A stretch of 55,643 nt of DNA. It comes from Xanthomonas hortorum pv. cynarae (lineage in GTDB: Bacteria; Pseudomonadota; Gammaproteobacteria; Xanthomonadales; Xanthomonadaceae). The stretch's first letter is position 1; each line of letters opens with the position of its first letter. The notes under the pieces are model-generated. The model saw only the letters and a program-made list of their open reading frames with translations. It was not told where the DNA came from and did no database searches. The position numbers were made by a program, and so were the translations under genes. The DNA lies in NCBI RefSeq assembly GCF_002939985.1, contig NZ_MDFM01000033.1, positions 1-55,643 of the forward strand, given 5' to 3'. Below, piece after piece: positions 8,308-17,165 of this stretch.

Positions 8308-8335
8308 GCGCCGCGCTTCTTGTAAAGCGCGGCGC
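8308..8335 (-). terminator. GC-rich hairpin just after aceE
   Basis: GCGCCGCGCTT at 8308-8318 and AAGCGCGGCGC at 8325-8335 form a perfect 11-bp stem with a 6-base loop. It sits 6 bases downstream of the aceE stop. There is no strong U-tract, so it may act as a 3'-end stabiliser or a weak terminator, and it also insulates aceE from the endonuclease gene transcribed towards it. Confidence 0.6.
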
Positions 8336-8341
8336 TCAGCA

Positions 8342-11029
8342 TCAAACCCCAACAGGATTCGCCTTCTCAGGATCAATCTTGTACTGCTTGATCGCCCGGG
8401 CCACATCCTTCCCCGTCATCTTGCCATCCTTCGCCAGCGCGGCAATCGCCGCGTGTGCGATGTAGTAACGGTCGACCTCAAAGAACCGGCGCAAGTTCGC
8501 ACGCGTATCCGAGCGACCGAACCCATCCGTGCCGAGCACGCTGTAGGTCATCGGGACGAAGGCGCGGATCTGGTCGGCGAACAGGCGCACGTAATCCGTG
8601 GCGGCGATTGCCGGGCCCTGGCGGCCTTCCAGCAGCTGGGTGACGTAGGGCTTGCGCTGTTCGGCCTCCGGGTGCAGGCGGTTCCAGCGTTCGGCGGCGA
8701 AGCCGTCGCGGCGCACTTCGTTGAAGCTGGGGCAGGACCAGATGTCGGCGGTGACGCCGAAGTCCTTGTCCAGCAGCTCGGCCGCGGCAATGGCCTCGCG
8801 CAGGATGGTGCCGCTGCCCAGCAGCTGCACGCGCAGCTCGCCCTTCTTGGGCTTGCCGGCTTCCTTGAGCAGGTACATGCCCTTGATGATGCCCTCGGCT
8901 GCGCCTTCCGGCATGCCGGGGTGGGCGTAGTTCTCGTTCATCAGGGTGATGTAGTAGTACTCGTCGATCTGGTCTTCCATCATCGCCTTCATGCCGTGCT
9001 GCATGATGACGGTGACTTCGAAGCCGAAGGTCGGGTCATAGCTACGCACATTGGGGATGGAGCCGGCGATGACCTGGCTGAAGCCGTCTTCGTGCTGCAG
9101 GCCTTCGCCATTGAGCGTGGTGCGGCCGGCGGTGCCGCCGAGCAGGAAGCCACGCGTGCGCATGTCCGCTGCCTGCCAGGCGATGTCGCCCACGCGCTGG
9201 AAGCCGAACATGGAGTAGTAGATGTAGAACGGCAGCATCGGCACGTCGGAGACCGAGTAGCTGGTGCCGGCGGCCATCCACGAGGCGATGGCGCCCGGCT
9301 CGCTGATGCCCTGCTGCAGCACCTGGCCGGTCTGGTCCTCGCGGTAGTACATCAGCTGGTCGGCATCGACCGGCTTGTACTTCTGGCCGAACGGGGCATA
9401 GATGCCGATCTGGCGGAACATGCCTTCCATGCCGAAAGTGCGCGCTTCATCGGCCACGATCGGCACGATGCGCGGGCCCAGTTCCTTGTCGCGCAGGGCG
9501 ATGTTGAGGCTCTGCACGAACGACATGGTGGTGGAATAGCTGCGCTCGCCGCTGTCCTTGAGCAGGCGCTCGAACTTGTCGAGCGTGGGCGCGACGAAGG
9601 ACTTGCTGGCCTTGGGACGGCGCGAGGGCAGGAAGCCGCCCAGCACGTTGCGGCGTTCCTTGAGGTACTGCACTTCCGGGGAATCTTCGCCGGGGTGGTA
9701 GAACGGCACCTGGCCGTCTTCCAATTGGGCGTCGGTGACCGGAATGTTGAAGCGGTCGCGGAAGTGCTTGACCGCCGCGTCGTCCAGCTTCTTGGTCTGG
9801 TGGGTGGGGTTGAGCGCCTCACCGGCCGAGCCCATGCCGTAGCCCTTGACCGTCTTGGCCAGGATCACGGTGGGCATGCCGGTGGTGTTCACGGCCTGGT
9901 TGTAGGCGGCGTACACCTTGTGCGGGTCGTGGCCGCCACGGTTGAGGCGCCAGATGTCGTCGTCGGACAGGCCGGCGACCATGGCCGCGGTCTCCGGGTA
10001 CTTGCCGAAGAAGTTGGCGCGCGTGTAGGCGCCGCCAAAGGCCTTGCAATTCTGGTATTCGCCGTCGACGGTTTCCATCATCAGCTTCTTGAGGACGCCG
10101 TCGGTGTCCTTGGCCAGCAGGGCGTCCCAGTAGCCGCCCCAGAGCAGCTTGATGACATTCCAGCCGCCGCCACGGAACACGCCTTCCAGTTCCTGGATGA
10201 TCTTGCCGTTGCCGCGCACCGGGCCGTCCAGGCGCTGCAGGTTGCAGTTGACCACGAAGATGAGGTTGTCCAGGCCTTCGCGGCCGGCCAGCGCGATGGC
10301 GCCGAGGGTTTCCGGCTCGTCCGACTCGCCGTCGCCGATGAAGCACCACACCTTGCGGTCGGACTTCTCGATCAGGCCGCGGTTCTCCAGGTAGCGCATG
10401 AACTGCGCCTGGTAGATGGCGGCCAGCGGGCCCAGGCCCATCGACACGGTGGGGGTCTGCCAGAACTCGGGCATCAGCCACGGGTGCGGGTAGGACGAGA
10501 TGCCCTGGCCGTCCACTTCCATACGGAAGTTGTCCAGCTGGGCTTCGCTGATGCGGCCTTCGAGGAAGGCGCGGGCGTAGATGCCCGGGGCGCTGTGGCC
10601 CTGGATGAACAGCAGGTCGCCCGGGTGGTTGTCCGAGGGCGCGCGCCAGAAGTGGTTGAAGCCCACGTCGTAGAGCGTGGCGCTGGAGGCGAACGAGGCG
10701 ATGTGGCCGCCCAGGTCGCCCGGCTTGCGGTTGGCCCGCACGACGGTGGCCATGGCGTTCCAGCGGATGATCGAGCGGATCTTCCACTCCAGCGCGGAGT
10801 CGCCGGGATTCTTGGCCTCGTTGGCCGGTGCGATGGTGTTGACGTACTCGGTGGTGGGCGAGAACGGCAGGTAAGCGCCGCCGCGGCGGGTCTGTTCGAC
10901 CATGCCTTCCAGCAGCTGATGGGCGCGCTCAGGACCTTCTACATCGATGACGGCCTTGATCGATTCGAGCCACTCCTGCGTCTCAAGCGGGTTCGGATCG
11001 TTGTGCAGCACTTCGTTCAACCAGTTCAT
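8342..11029 (-). CDS. aceE: Pyruvate dehydrogenase E1 component, homodimeric type
   Basis: An 895-residue protein, close to the usual 885-900 of AceE. It decarboxylates pyruvate with thiamine diphosphate and acetylates the lipoyl groups of E2, linking glycolysis to the TCA cycle. The ThDP-binding motif is visible as GDGESDEP followed some 25 residues later by VVNCN; other family blocks are GGHIASFASSATLYDVGFNH, PYVTQLLEGRQGP and GTDGFGRSDTRANLRRFFEVD. The start at 11029 (MNWLNEVLHNDPNP) has GGGAG six bases upstream; longer in-frame extension is low-quality. The gene is alone: aceF and lpd are not adjacent here. A 956-residue open frame on the other strand is a shadow. Confidence 0.97.
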   Translation of the reverse strand: MNWLNEVLHNDPNPLETQEWLESIKAVIDVEGPERAHQLLEGMVEQTRRGGAYLPFSPTTEYVNTIAPANEAKNPGDSALEWKIRSIIRWNAMATVVRANRKPGDLGGHIASFASSATLYDVGFNHFWRAPSDNHPGDLLFIQGHSAPGIYARAFLEGRISEAQLDNFRMEVDGQGISSYPHPWLMPEFWQTPTVSMGLGPLAAIYQAQFMRYLENRGLIEKSDRKVWCFIGDGESDEPETLGAIALAGREGLDNLIFVVNCNLQRLDGPVRGNGKIIQELEGVFRGGGWNVIKLLWGGYWDALLAKDTDGVLKKLMMETVDGEYQNCKAFGGAYTRANFFGKYPETAAMVAGLSDDDIWRLNRGGHDPHKVYAAYNQAVNTTGMPTVILAKTVKGYGMGSAGEALNPTHQTKKLDDAAVKHFRDRFNIPVTDAQLEDGQVPFYHPGEDSPEVQYLKERRNVLGGFLPSRRPKASKSFVAPTLDKFERLLKDSGERSYSTTMSFVQSLNIALRDKELGPRIVPIVADEARTFGMEGMFRQIGIYAPFGQKYKPVDADQLMYYREDQTGQVLQQGISEPGAIASWMAAGTSYSVSDVPMLPFYIYYSMFGFQRVGDIAWQAADMRTRGFLLGGTAGRTTLNGEGLQHEDGFSQVIAGSIPNVRSYDPTFGFEVTVIMQHGMKAMMEDQIDEYYYITLMNENYAHPGMPEGAAEGIIKGMYLLKEAGKPKKGELRVQLLGSGTILREAIAAAELLDKDFGVTADIWSCPSFNEVRRDGFAAERWNRLHPEAEQRKPYVTQLLEGRQGPAIAATDYVRLFADQIRAFVPMTYSVLGTDGFGRSDTRANLRRFFEVDRYYIAHAAIAALAKDGKMTGKDVARAIKQYKIDPEKANPVGV

Positions 11030-11044
11030 TAGCGCTCCCGGGGG

Positions 11045-11063
11045 ACACACCCCGCGGGTGTGT
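11045..11063 (-). promoter_or_regulatory. Inverted repeat in the aceE leader, possible operator
   Basis: ACACACCC at 11045-11052 and GGGTGTGT at 11056-11063 are a perfect 8-bp inverted repeat with a 3-base centre, 16 bases upstream of the aceE start codon. The compact dyad could be a repressor site or a leader hairpin. It does not match the E. coli PdhR box. Confidence 0.4.
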
Positions 11064-11282
11064 CGACATCGTGAATTCGTGAACCCCCAAGTGTACCGCA
11101 CGCACCTGTTGCCATTCCTCGCTACGGGTGCGTATGGAATGGGATGGTGTTGTGCGGAATGCGTTGGTGGCGGATGCCACGCATGCGGCCGCTGCCGGTG
11201 TACGACCAAAGGATGAGGGCCGCCGGGCGATTGCCGAGCGCCAGCGCCCGGCTCGGCGCGGAATGGGCCGATGTGCATGCAC

Positions 11283-11350
11283 CGTAGGAGCGCACCTGGG
11301 CGCGAGGGGCGTTACCGGTAAAGCCCGTCGCGCCCGGGTGCGCTCCTACG
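11283..11350. repeat. REP-type palindrome, copy 1
   Basis: The ends CGTAGGAGCGCACC and its near complement GGTGCGCTCCTACG frame a 68-bp unit with a second inner pairing (GGGCGCGA against TCGCGCCC). Two closely related copies occur at 25371-25440 and 25481-25550. This is the layout of a REP doublet (REPIN), and it lies between aceE and galA where it could form a large hairpin in RNA. Confidence 0.75.
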
Positions 11351-11371
11351 GGGGCAGTCGATAGCGGCCGG

Positions 11372-12373
11372 TCAAAACGCCTGCAGCGCCTCGGTCAGCT
11401 GGCCGTTGTTGTTGACCGCGCCCATGGTGTAGCCCTGCCAGCCGGGGTAGGCGTTGGGTTCCCAATAGAACACGCCGAGCACGCGCGAGCCGATGGCGTT
11501 GCTGCGGCTGAGCAGGTTGGTGAGCATGGCGCGGGTGGTGGCGGCCTGCTGCCAGTCCATGCCGACCTCGGCCACCACCACGTCGCTGCCGTAGCGCGAG
11601 ATCATGTCGCGCATGTTGGTGTCCAGGCGGTTGTTGTAGTCCTGCCAGCTGCCCACCGGCGGGTAATGCGACATGCCGATGACGTCCCACTTGCCGCCAG
11701 CCGAGCGCAGGTTGTCGAAGAACCAGCGGAAGTTGGCGTTGTCGTAGCCGTTGGCCAGATGCACGATGACCTTGGCGTTGGGGTACACGGCCTTGGTGGC
11801 GTTGTAGCCGCTGTTGATGAACTGGCCCAGGTTGGCGAAGTTGGGCGTCTTGCCCTCGTTCCACAGCATGCCGCTGTTGATCTCGTTGCCCACCTGCACC
11901 CAGGTCACGGTGATGCCGTTGTCCTTGAGGTACTTGAGGATGCCCTGGGTGTGGCTATAGACATCGGTATTGAGCTGGGCGACGGAGTGGCCCGCCCAGG
12001 CGGCCGGCTTGGTCTGCTTGCCGGGGTCGGCCCAGCTGTCGCTGTAGTGGAAGTCGATCATGATGCGCATGCCTTGCGCGGCGGCGCGCTTGGCCTTGTC
12101 GAGCGTGTCGCGTCCATCGTTCCAGCCGCCGGACGGGTTGACCCACACGCGCAGGCGAATGGCGTTGCCGCCGACGTCCTTGAACAGCTTGATGAAGTCG
12201 GTAGTGTTGCCGGCCGCATCGCGAAACACCTGCGGCGGGTTGGCCGCGGCCTGCTGGTTGAGCCAGCTGACATCGGCGCCCTTGGCGATGCCTTGCGCGC
12301 CTGCGCCGGCGCTGACGAAGCCCAGCAGCAGCACCAACAGCAAGCGGCTATAGCCCTTACGAAACATGCTCAT
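11372..12373 (-). CDS. galA: Arabinogalactan endo-1,4-beta-galactosidase (GH53)
   Basis: A 333-residue secreted enzyme. Residues 1-26 are a signal peptide (MSMFRKGYSRLLLVLLLGFV...AGA). The GH53 catalytic glutamates lie in TWVQVGNEINSGMLW (acid/base) and VVVAEVGMDWQ (nucleophile); FHYSDSWADPGKQTKPAAW and LRVWVNPSGGWNDG are also family blocks. It cleaves beta-1,4-galactan side chains of plant pectin, fitting a plant-associated bacterium. The ATG at 12373 has GGGAGAGGG upstream; a longer frame up to 12562 lacks a ribosome site and would bury the signal peptide. No partner glycosidase or TonB receptor is adjacent. Confidence 0.93.
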   Translation of the reverse strand: MSMFRKGYSRLLLVLLLGFVSAGAGAQGIAKGADVSWLNQQAAANPPQVFRDAAGNTTDFIKLFKDVGGNAIRLRVWVNPSGGWNDGRDTLDKAKRAAAQGMRIMIDFHYSDSWADPGKQTKPAAWAGHSVAQLNTDVYSHTQGILKYLKDNGITVTWVQVGNEINSGMLWNEGKTPNFANLGQFINSGYNATKAVYPNAKVIVHLANGYDNANFRWFFDNLRSAGGKWDVIGMSHYPPVGSWQDYNNRLDTNMRDMISRYGSDVVVAEVGMDWQQAATTRAMLTNLLSRSNAIGSRVLGVFYWEPNAYPGWQGYTMGAVNNNGQLTEALQAF

Positions 12374-12881
12374 GAAACCCTCTCCCTTGATCGATGGATG
12401 TTGCGCCACGCGGCGCCTTGCCTGATCCCCCTGAATCTCGATGCGTGCTGTGCGGCGATGCGGGCAATGCCGCGATGCCACGCACGCTGCGAAACGGTGG
12501 CGATTCAAACACGGCACTGCAACGCGGTTGCGCTCGCTATAGGTGCTGGGCGATTGCGGCATAGTTCGCGGCGGAAAAAACCTTGCGCCAGCGAACTGGC
12601 ACTATTTTCGCCAGCGCGATGTTGTGCGGGTGCAACAGAAAAACGGCGCGGTATTGCGCGAGGCATCTGATGCTGGCGCTCTGTCGCCGCAACGACACGC
12701 ATGGCCGATCGTCTGCGACCGCAATGGACCTGGGCCTGATCAGATACGGCGACGCGCTACAGGCCTGCCGGCAATTGGGCGCGCTGGTGGAAGCGCAACT
12801 CCTGATGCCCTGCTTGTTCGGCGCACTCTTGTTCGGCGCACTCAACGAGCTCTCGCTGCAGGATCGGCAGCGATCAAACGA
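12374..12881. other. Intergenic region upstream of galA, with a perfect 15-bp tandem duplication
   Basis: About 500 bases with open frames on both strands but no recognisable protein and no good start. It must contain the galA promoter. One clear structure is TTGTTCGGCGCACTC, present twice in tandem at 12814-12828 and 12829-12843. A plus-strand frame through 12700-12870 has a faintly protein-like composition and may be decayed coding sequence. Confidence 0.5.
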
Positions 12882-12908
12882 AAAAACGCCGGGCAAGCCG
12901 GCGTTTTT
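12882..12908. terminator. Bidirectional rho-independent terminator
   Basis: AAAAACGCCGG at 12882-12892 pairs with CCGGCGTTTTT at 12898-12908 across a 5-base loop, with T-runs readable on either strand. On the minus strand it lies about 100 bases after the stop of the lipase effector gene, so it should end the effector/immunity operon. Confidence 0.85.
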
Positions 12909-13010
12909 GGTGCAACGTGCGATGGAAGCAGTCGCAGGTTGAAGCGGCGCTGCGTCACGGAGGCTGGTTGGGCGAATGAACACCACCGGGCCGCGAACGC
13001 ATGACCGCAC

Positions 13011-14333
13011 TCAACTCATCGCGCGTGCGCCCTGCTGTTGCTGCTGGGTCTGCGACTGCTGCTGTTCCAATGCCACCGACTGGCGTGCGGCATTGTCTGC
13101 AACGCGCTGGCTGCTCTGTTCCAGCGGGGTATTGATGGCAGTCATCGTCTCCACGCTGACGCGCAGCTGCGCCGGGTCGTCGGCACGACCCTGCACGGCG
13201 AAGGTGCGCGCGGCATCAGGGCTCATCACCACCTCGTCGATGCGCTTGCCGCCAATGGCATGCATTTCCGATGCGAGCGAGCCGGACAACTGCGCGCTCT
13301 GCTGATCCGGGCTGCGCCCGGCACGGGCGTCCTGCGCGTGCACGCCACGTTGCGCATCCTGGAACAGGCTATTGCCCACGTGCCCGGGCTGGTCGATGCG
13401 CAGCGAGGTGTGGTCGTTGCCATGCTCGCGCGCGTCGCGCTTGGCGGGCTCGCCTGGGGCGAGCGGGCCGCGGATGGCGTCCACCGCGTCCTGGCCGAGG
13501 CCACGCGCGCTGCGCGTCAGGATGGTGGTGCCGGTGCGCAGCCCATCCACATCGTTTCGGTATTCGTCGATCATCCGCGCGTTCTTTTCGGCCAGCGGGC
13601 GCGCGTTGGGATCGGTGAGCGCCGAGTGCTCACCCAGGAAGTTGCCCAGCTTGTGCGCACCCAGCGAGCTGCCGGCCGCCACCAGCGGGTAGTCCGGGAT
13701 CAGGAAGTTGGCCTTGCTGTTGCTGTAGCCGGCGCCATTCAACGTGGTGATTTCATCCGGCTTGGCATAGATGCGCACCTGCCCGAAATGCGGTGAGGCG
13801 GCGCTGACCGGATCGGACGCCATGACGTGGTTGATCACGCTGTTGCCGCCTTCCGGAATGCGGTAGCTCAGGCTGGCCGCGCCGTACGAGTTGAAGGTTT
13901 CGCCCTTGAGGTCGTAGTGGTGCGCAGAGACCTGTGCGAGCGCGCCGCCGAGGGAGTGGCCGGTGACTGTGACTTCGGGTGCGTGGCCGGTTCGCTTTCC
14001 CGCAATTTCCGCATAATCGAGCGCGTGTTTGGTCAATGCCAGCGCATCGGCTGCTTGCGGATTGGTCCGCGAGGTGACCATCGCCGCGTCGGTGAGAATG
14101 TCCTTGGCCGCGCCTTCAGTGCCCCGATGCGCGACCACAATCTCGCCACTGCCTTCGCGGCGGTAAATGGTGCCCTGGTAGCCATTGGAATTGTTGTTGA
14201 CGTGTTCGAGAACGGCGTAACGCTGCCCCTCAACCGTGACAATCTCTTCCTGCCCCGGCGCACGCCGACCTACCGCACGATCCTTGTAGGCGTCTTCAGA
14301 CAAGCCCGCATATTGGGGCGATGGAATGCTCAT
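13011..14333 (-). CDS. Xanthomonas T4SS effector, class-3 lipase fold with XVIPCD tail
   Basis: A 440-residue protein without a signal peptide. The N-terminal half is a lipase class 3 domain: IVVAHRGTEG (oxyanion-hole block, about 66-74), VTVTGHSLGGALAQ with nucleophile Ser127, and MASDPVSAASPHFG supplying the Asp. The C-terminal 130 residues have XVIPCD features: LFQDAQRGVHAQDA, ERxA-like helical segments, FAVQGRADDPAQLRVSV and a Gln-rich end (QQQSQTQQQQQ). Such effectors attack phospholipids of competitor cells. Its ATG overlaps the stop of the upstream lipoprotein gene by 4 bases, the classical immunity-effector order. It resembles the phospholipase effector known as XAC0574 in X. citri; this assignment is from memory. 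Confidence 0.86.
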   Translation of the reverse strand: MSIPSPQYAGLSEDAYKDRAVGRRAPGQEEIVTVEGQRYAVLEHVNNNSNGYQGTIYRREGSGEIVVAHRGTEGAAKDILTDAAMVTSRTNPQAADALALTKHALDYAEIAGKRTGHAPEVTVTGHSLGGALAQVSAHHYDLKGETFNSYGAASLSYRIPEGGNSVINHVMASDPVSAASPHFGQVRIYAKPDEITTLNGAGYSNSKANFLIPDYPLVAAGSSLGAHKLGNFLGEHSALTDPNARPLAEKNARMIDEYRNDVDGLRTGTTILTRSARGLGQDAVDAIRGPLAPGEPAKRDAREHGNDHTSLRIDQPGHVGNSLFQDAQRGVHAQDARAGRSPDQQSAQLSGSLASEMHAIGGKRIDEVVMSPDAARTFAVQGRADDPAQLRVSVETMTAINTPLEQSSQRVADNAARQSVALEQQQSQTQQQQQGARAMS

Positions 14334-14998
14334 GGCGCAACTTCCTTGGCAGCCAGTGTGATGGTGAAGAGATTGTCGCGGATCTCAGGCTTGAATTTGT
14401 CAGGAGTCAGTTCGCCCACATCAGGGAAGTCATCCATTCCTGAGTTCGGATAACCCTCTCTCCAGTAGTACTTCGTCTGCGGCTGCTGCGCAGTCACCGT
14501 CTTGCCTTCGATAAACGACAGGAAGCGGGTTTCTTCCTCGGCACCGGTGGCCTTGAGCAGCACGCTGGCACCGCTGAATTCCCAATGGCAGACGCCGCGG
14601 CCGTAATAGTCCTCGTCCTGCATCAGGTCCAGATAGACGGTGCCGCGGTATTCGGTGTCGGAGATCTTCTTGAGCGCGAAATCTTCCTGGCTGGTGATGC
14701 GCCCGGCGGTACCGGTGTCGGGCTGGATCTTGCCGCATTCGGCTTCGTTGCTGACGTCGTATTGCGCCGCACCCTGGACCAGGCCGAAGGTACCAGGCGC
14801 CTTGTCCAGGGTGACCGTGACCTCGAAGGCCTTGCGCGGGCTGGGATTCAATTTGGCAAGGCCGCGACCGCCCGCCTCCACGTCGGCTTCTGCAGTGGCC
14901 TCGGTTGCGGGGGATGTGGTCTGGGTCATGCTGGTCTCCGGGGCGTTACAGGCCGTAAGCAAAAGGGCCAGCAGGCTCGGTGTGAGAATCAGGCGCAA
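14330..14998 (-). CDS. Lipoprotein, probable immunity protein for the lipase effector
   Basis: A 222-residue protein with a lipoprotein signal peptide (LLALLLTAC, Cys17) and an acidic, Thr/Ala-rich linker. The mature domain (about 50-222) contains EVTVTLDKAPGTFGLVQGAAQ and a Cys in GVCHWEFSGASV; I do not recognise its fold. The stop codon overlaps the effector start (ATGA). In X. citri the lipase effector is paired with such a lipoprotein inhibitor that protects against self-intoxication in the periplasm; the same role is inferred here. Its start faces the divergent sensor phosphatase gene. Confidence 0.8.
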   Translation of the reverse strand: MRLILTPSLLALLLTACNAPETSMTQTTSPATEATAEADVEAGGRGLAKLNPSPRKAFEVTVTLDKAPGTFGLVQGAAQYDVSNEAECGKIQPDTGTAGRITSQEDFALKKISDTEYRGTVYLDLMQDEDYYGRGVCHWEFSGASVLLKATGAEEETRFLSFIEGKTVTAQQPQTKYYWREGYPNSGMDDFPDVGELTPDKFKPEIRDNLFTITLAAKEVAP

Positions 14999-15170
14999 GG
15001 CCGGCCTCCATGGCGATAAGGGGGCTCAATCTAGTCCGCTTGAGCCGGTGGGGTCAATTTACGGCAGCTGACGTGAGGCAGTTGTTGCCCGCCGGAAAGC
15101 TGCCATGATTCGACCTGTCCGCTAGGGGGAGCGCGTTATCGCCACGGGGTTCACATCGCCAGCCGACAAC

Positions 15171-17165
15171 GTGGCCGTCACCCCGCGCGTGCATTGGCGG
15201 CGCAGCCTGCGCATGCGCGTGTTGCTGGCCGCCACCGCAGTGCTGGTACTGCTGCTGGCGGTCCTGGGCACGGTGTTTTATCTGGGCGCCCGTGCCGAAT
15301 TGGTGGAGGCAGCGCGCACCGAAGTGGATGGCTTGACCGAGCAGACCGCGCGCAGCCTGGCGGCGATGCTGGATTCGGTGCAGGTGAGCGGCCGCACATT
15401 GGCCGCCAGCAGCGGTGCGGTGGGGCTGCAGCCGTTCAATCTGCGTGCGTTGCTGCTGGCTACGCTCAGTGGCGACCCGGATATCGGCGCGGCGCGTTTG
15501 ATCATCGAACCGCGCACGCAAAAAGCCGGCGATACCGGGTTTGTCTGGTACGTGCATCGCGATGGCACCCGCGTACTGGAAAAATCGGTGCAGGAGCTGG
15601 GCGACGACTACCGCGCGATGCCGTGGTATCTGCGCACCCAGCGCGAAGGGCGTGCATGGTGGTCCGAGCCGTATATCAACACCAATGGCGGCAGCGAGTT
15701 GTACACCAGTTACAACCTGCCGCTGCGCCGGCCGGGCGATGCGGTGGATGCGGCGCCGGTGGGCATGGTGAGCGTGGATCTGCCGCTGCAACATCTGCGC
15801 GCCATCATCGACCAGTTGCCGCACGACATCAGCATCCGGCCGATGCTGTTGTCGCCGGAGGGGATGGTGATGTTCAGCCCCGACCCTGCGCTCAATCTGC
15901 ATGACACGCTCGCTACCTACGTGGCGCGTTCGCGCCCGGATCTGGCTCCGCTGCAGCGTGCAGTGGCGGCGGGTCAGCCGATCTCGTTCTCGCACACCGC
16001 GCCCGATGGCGAGCGCTTTTTGACCCATAGCGCGGCGGTGGGGCGCAGCGGCTGGACCTTTGTGCTGTCCGCATCGGAAAACTACGTGCTGGCCGGCCTG
16101 AACTGGCTGGCCGCATGGGTGGCGTTGGCGGCGTTGCTGGGCGCGGCGGTGTGGTGGTGGTTGATGGGGCGGATCACGCGCACCTTGACGCGGCCGATCG
16201 AGGAATTGACCGATACCGCCGAGCATTTTCGCCGTGGTGAATTCGAGTACCCGCTGCGGCATATCGAACGCGATGACGAGGTGGGCGTGATGGCGCGTGC
16301 ATTCGACAGTGCACGCGGTGCGATCCGCGACCATATCGCGCAGATCGGCGAGATGACCTCTGCGCGCGAACGTATGTACAGCGAGCTGCAGATTGCGCGC
16401 GAGATCCAGCAGGCGATGCTCCCATCCGGGCGTACCTTCGATCGTGCCAACTCGCATCTGGAAACCTGCGCCTGGCTGGAACCGGCCAAGGCGGTGGGCG
16501 GCGATTTTTACCACTTCATCGAGACCGAGCCGGGGCTGTTGTGGTTTGTGGTGGGCGATGTCTCCGACAAGGGCGTGCCGGCCGCCTTGTTCATGGCGCG
16601 CGCAGTGAGCGTGCTGGAAATCGCCGCGCGCCGGCACACACGCCCGGACGCCATCTTGATCGCCGCCTCCACGCGGTTGGCCGAGAACAACGAGCCGTGC
16701 ATGTTCGCCACCGTGCTGTGCGGGGTGATCAATGTGGTGAGCGGCGAATACTGGCTGGCCAGCGCCGGGCACGAGCCGCCGCTGTTGATCGACCTGGATG
16801 GCACGGTGCGGCCATTGCCGCTGGAAACCGGTGCGCCGCTGGGCATCGAGCCGCAGCTGGCCTACCCGGTGCTGCAGGGCCGCATGCGCGCCGGGCAGAC
16901 GCTGCTGGGTTATACCGATGGCGTGACCGAGGCGATGGATGAACACGGCGCCAGCTACGGGCTGGAGCGGCTGCTGGCCGCGCTGCACCCGCGCCGTAGC
17001 GCGGCGGCACAGTGCAAGGCGGTCATCGACGACATCGCCGGCTTCACCGGCCAGGCCGACGCGTACGACGACATCACGCTGCTGGCGATCCGGCTGCGCC
17101 AGGAGCATGCTGAGCCGGTGGCAGACGCTGGCCGGGACGGTCCCGGAAAGGCAACGACCGGATGA
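15171..17165 (+). CDS. RsbU-type sensor protein phosphatase (periplasmic sensor, HAMP, PP2C/SpoIIE)
   Basis: A 664-residue membrane protein. Two membrane segments (about 16-39, VLLAATAVLVLLLAVLGTVF, and about 308-333) enclose a periplasmic Cache-like sensor; a HAMP follows (TRPIEELTDTAEHFRRGEFE). The C-terminal half is a PP2C/SpoIIE phosphatase: EIQQAMLP linker, VGGDFYHF and FVVGDVSDKGVPAALFMA with metal-binding aspartates, GYTDGVTEAMDEHG, and YDDITLLAIRL. Such enzymes dephosphorylate a STAS-domain antagonist. A GTG start at 15171 is used; ATG 15213 is possible but would trim the basic pre-membrane segment. The stop overlaps the next gene by 4 bases. Confidence 0.9.
   Translation: MAVTPRVHWRRSLRMRVLLAATAVLVLLLAVLGTVFYLGARAELVEAARTEVDGLTEQTARSLAAMLDSVQVSGRTLAASSGAVGLQPFNLRALLLATLSGDPDIGAARLIIEPRTQKAGDTGFVWYVHRDGTRVLEKSVQELGDDYRAMPWYLRTQREGRAWWSEPYINTNGGSELYTSYNLPLRRPGDAVDAAPVGMVSVDLPLQHLRAIIDQLPHDISIRPMLLSPEGMVMFSPDPALNLHDTLATYVARSRPDLAPLQRAVAAGQPISFSHTAPDGERFLTHSAAVGRSGWTFVLSASENYVLAGLNWLAAWVALAALLGAAVWWWLMGRITRTLTRPIEELTDTAEHFRRGEFEYPLRHIERDDEVGVMARAFDSARGAIRDHIAQIGEMTSARERMYSELQIAREIQQAMLPSGRTFDRANSHLETCAWLEPAKAVGGDFYHFIETEPGLLWFVVGDVSDKGVPAALFMARAVSVLEIAARRHTRPDAILIAASTRLAENNEPCMFATVLCGVINVVSGEYWLASAGHEPPLLIDLDGTVRPLPLETGAPLGIEPQLAYPVLQGRMRAGQTLLGYTDGVTEAMDEHGASYGLERLLAALHPRRSAAAQCKAVIDDIAGFTGQADAYDDITLLAIRLRQEHAEPVADAGRDGPGKATTG

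Noticed and set aside
8162..11032. 956-codon open frame on the plus strand opposite aceE
   Set aside because: Residue content is that of an antisense frame in GC-rich DNA (His, Val, Ala, Gly, Arg); aceE on the other strand is unmistakable.
12537..13010. Possible genes on either strand in the galA-effector gap
   Set aside because: Composition looks non-coding, no ribosome site, and a strong terminator lies inside both frames.
15054..17108. 684-codon open frame opposite the sensor phosphatase gene
   Set aside because: Arg/His/Gln-rich shadow with no domain; the phosphatase motifs fix the coding strand.
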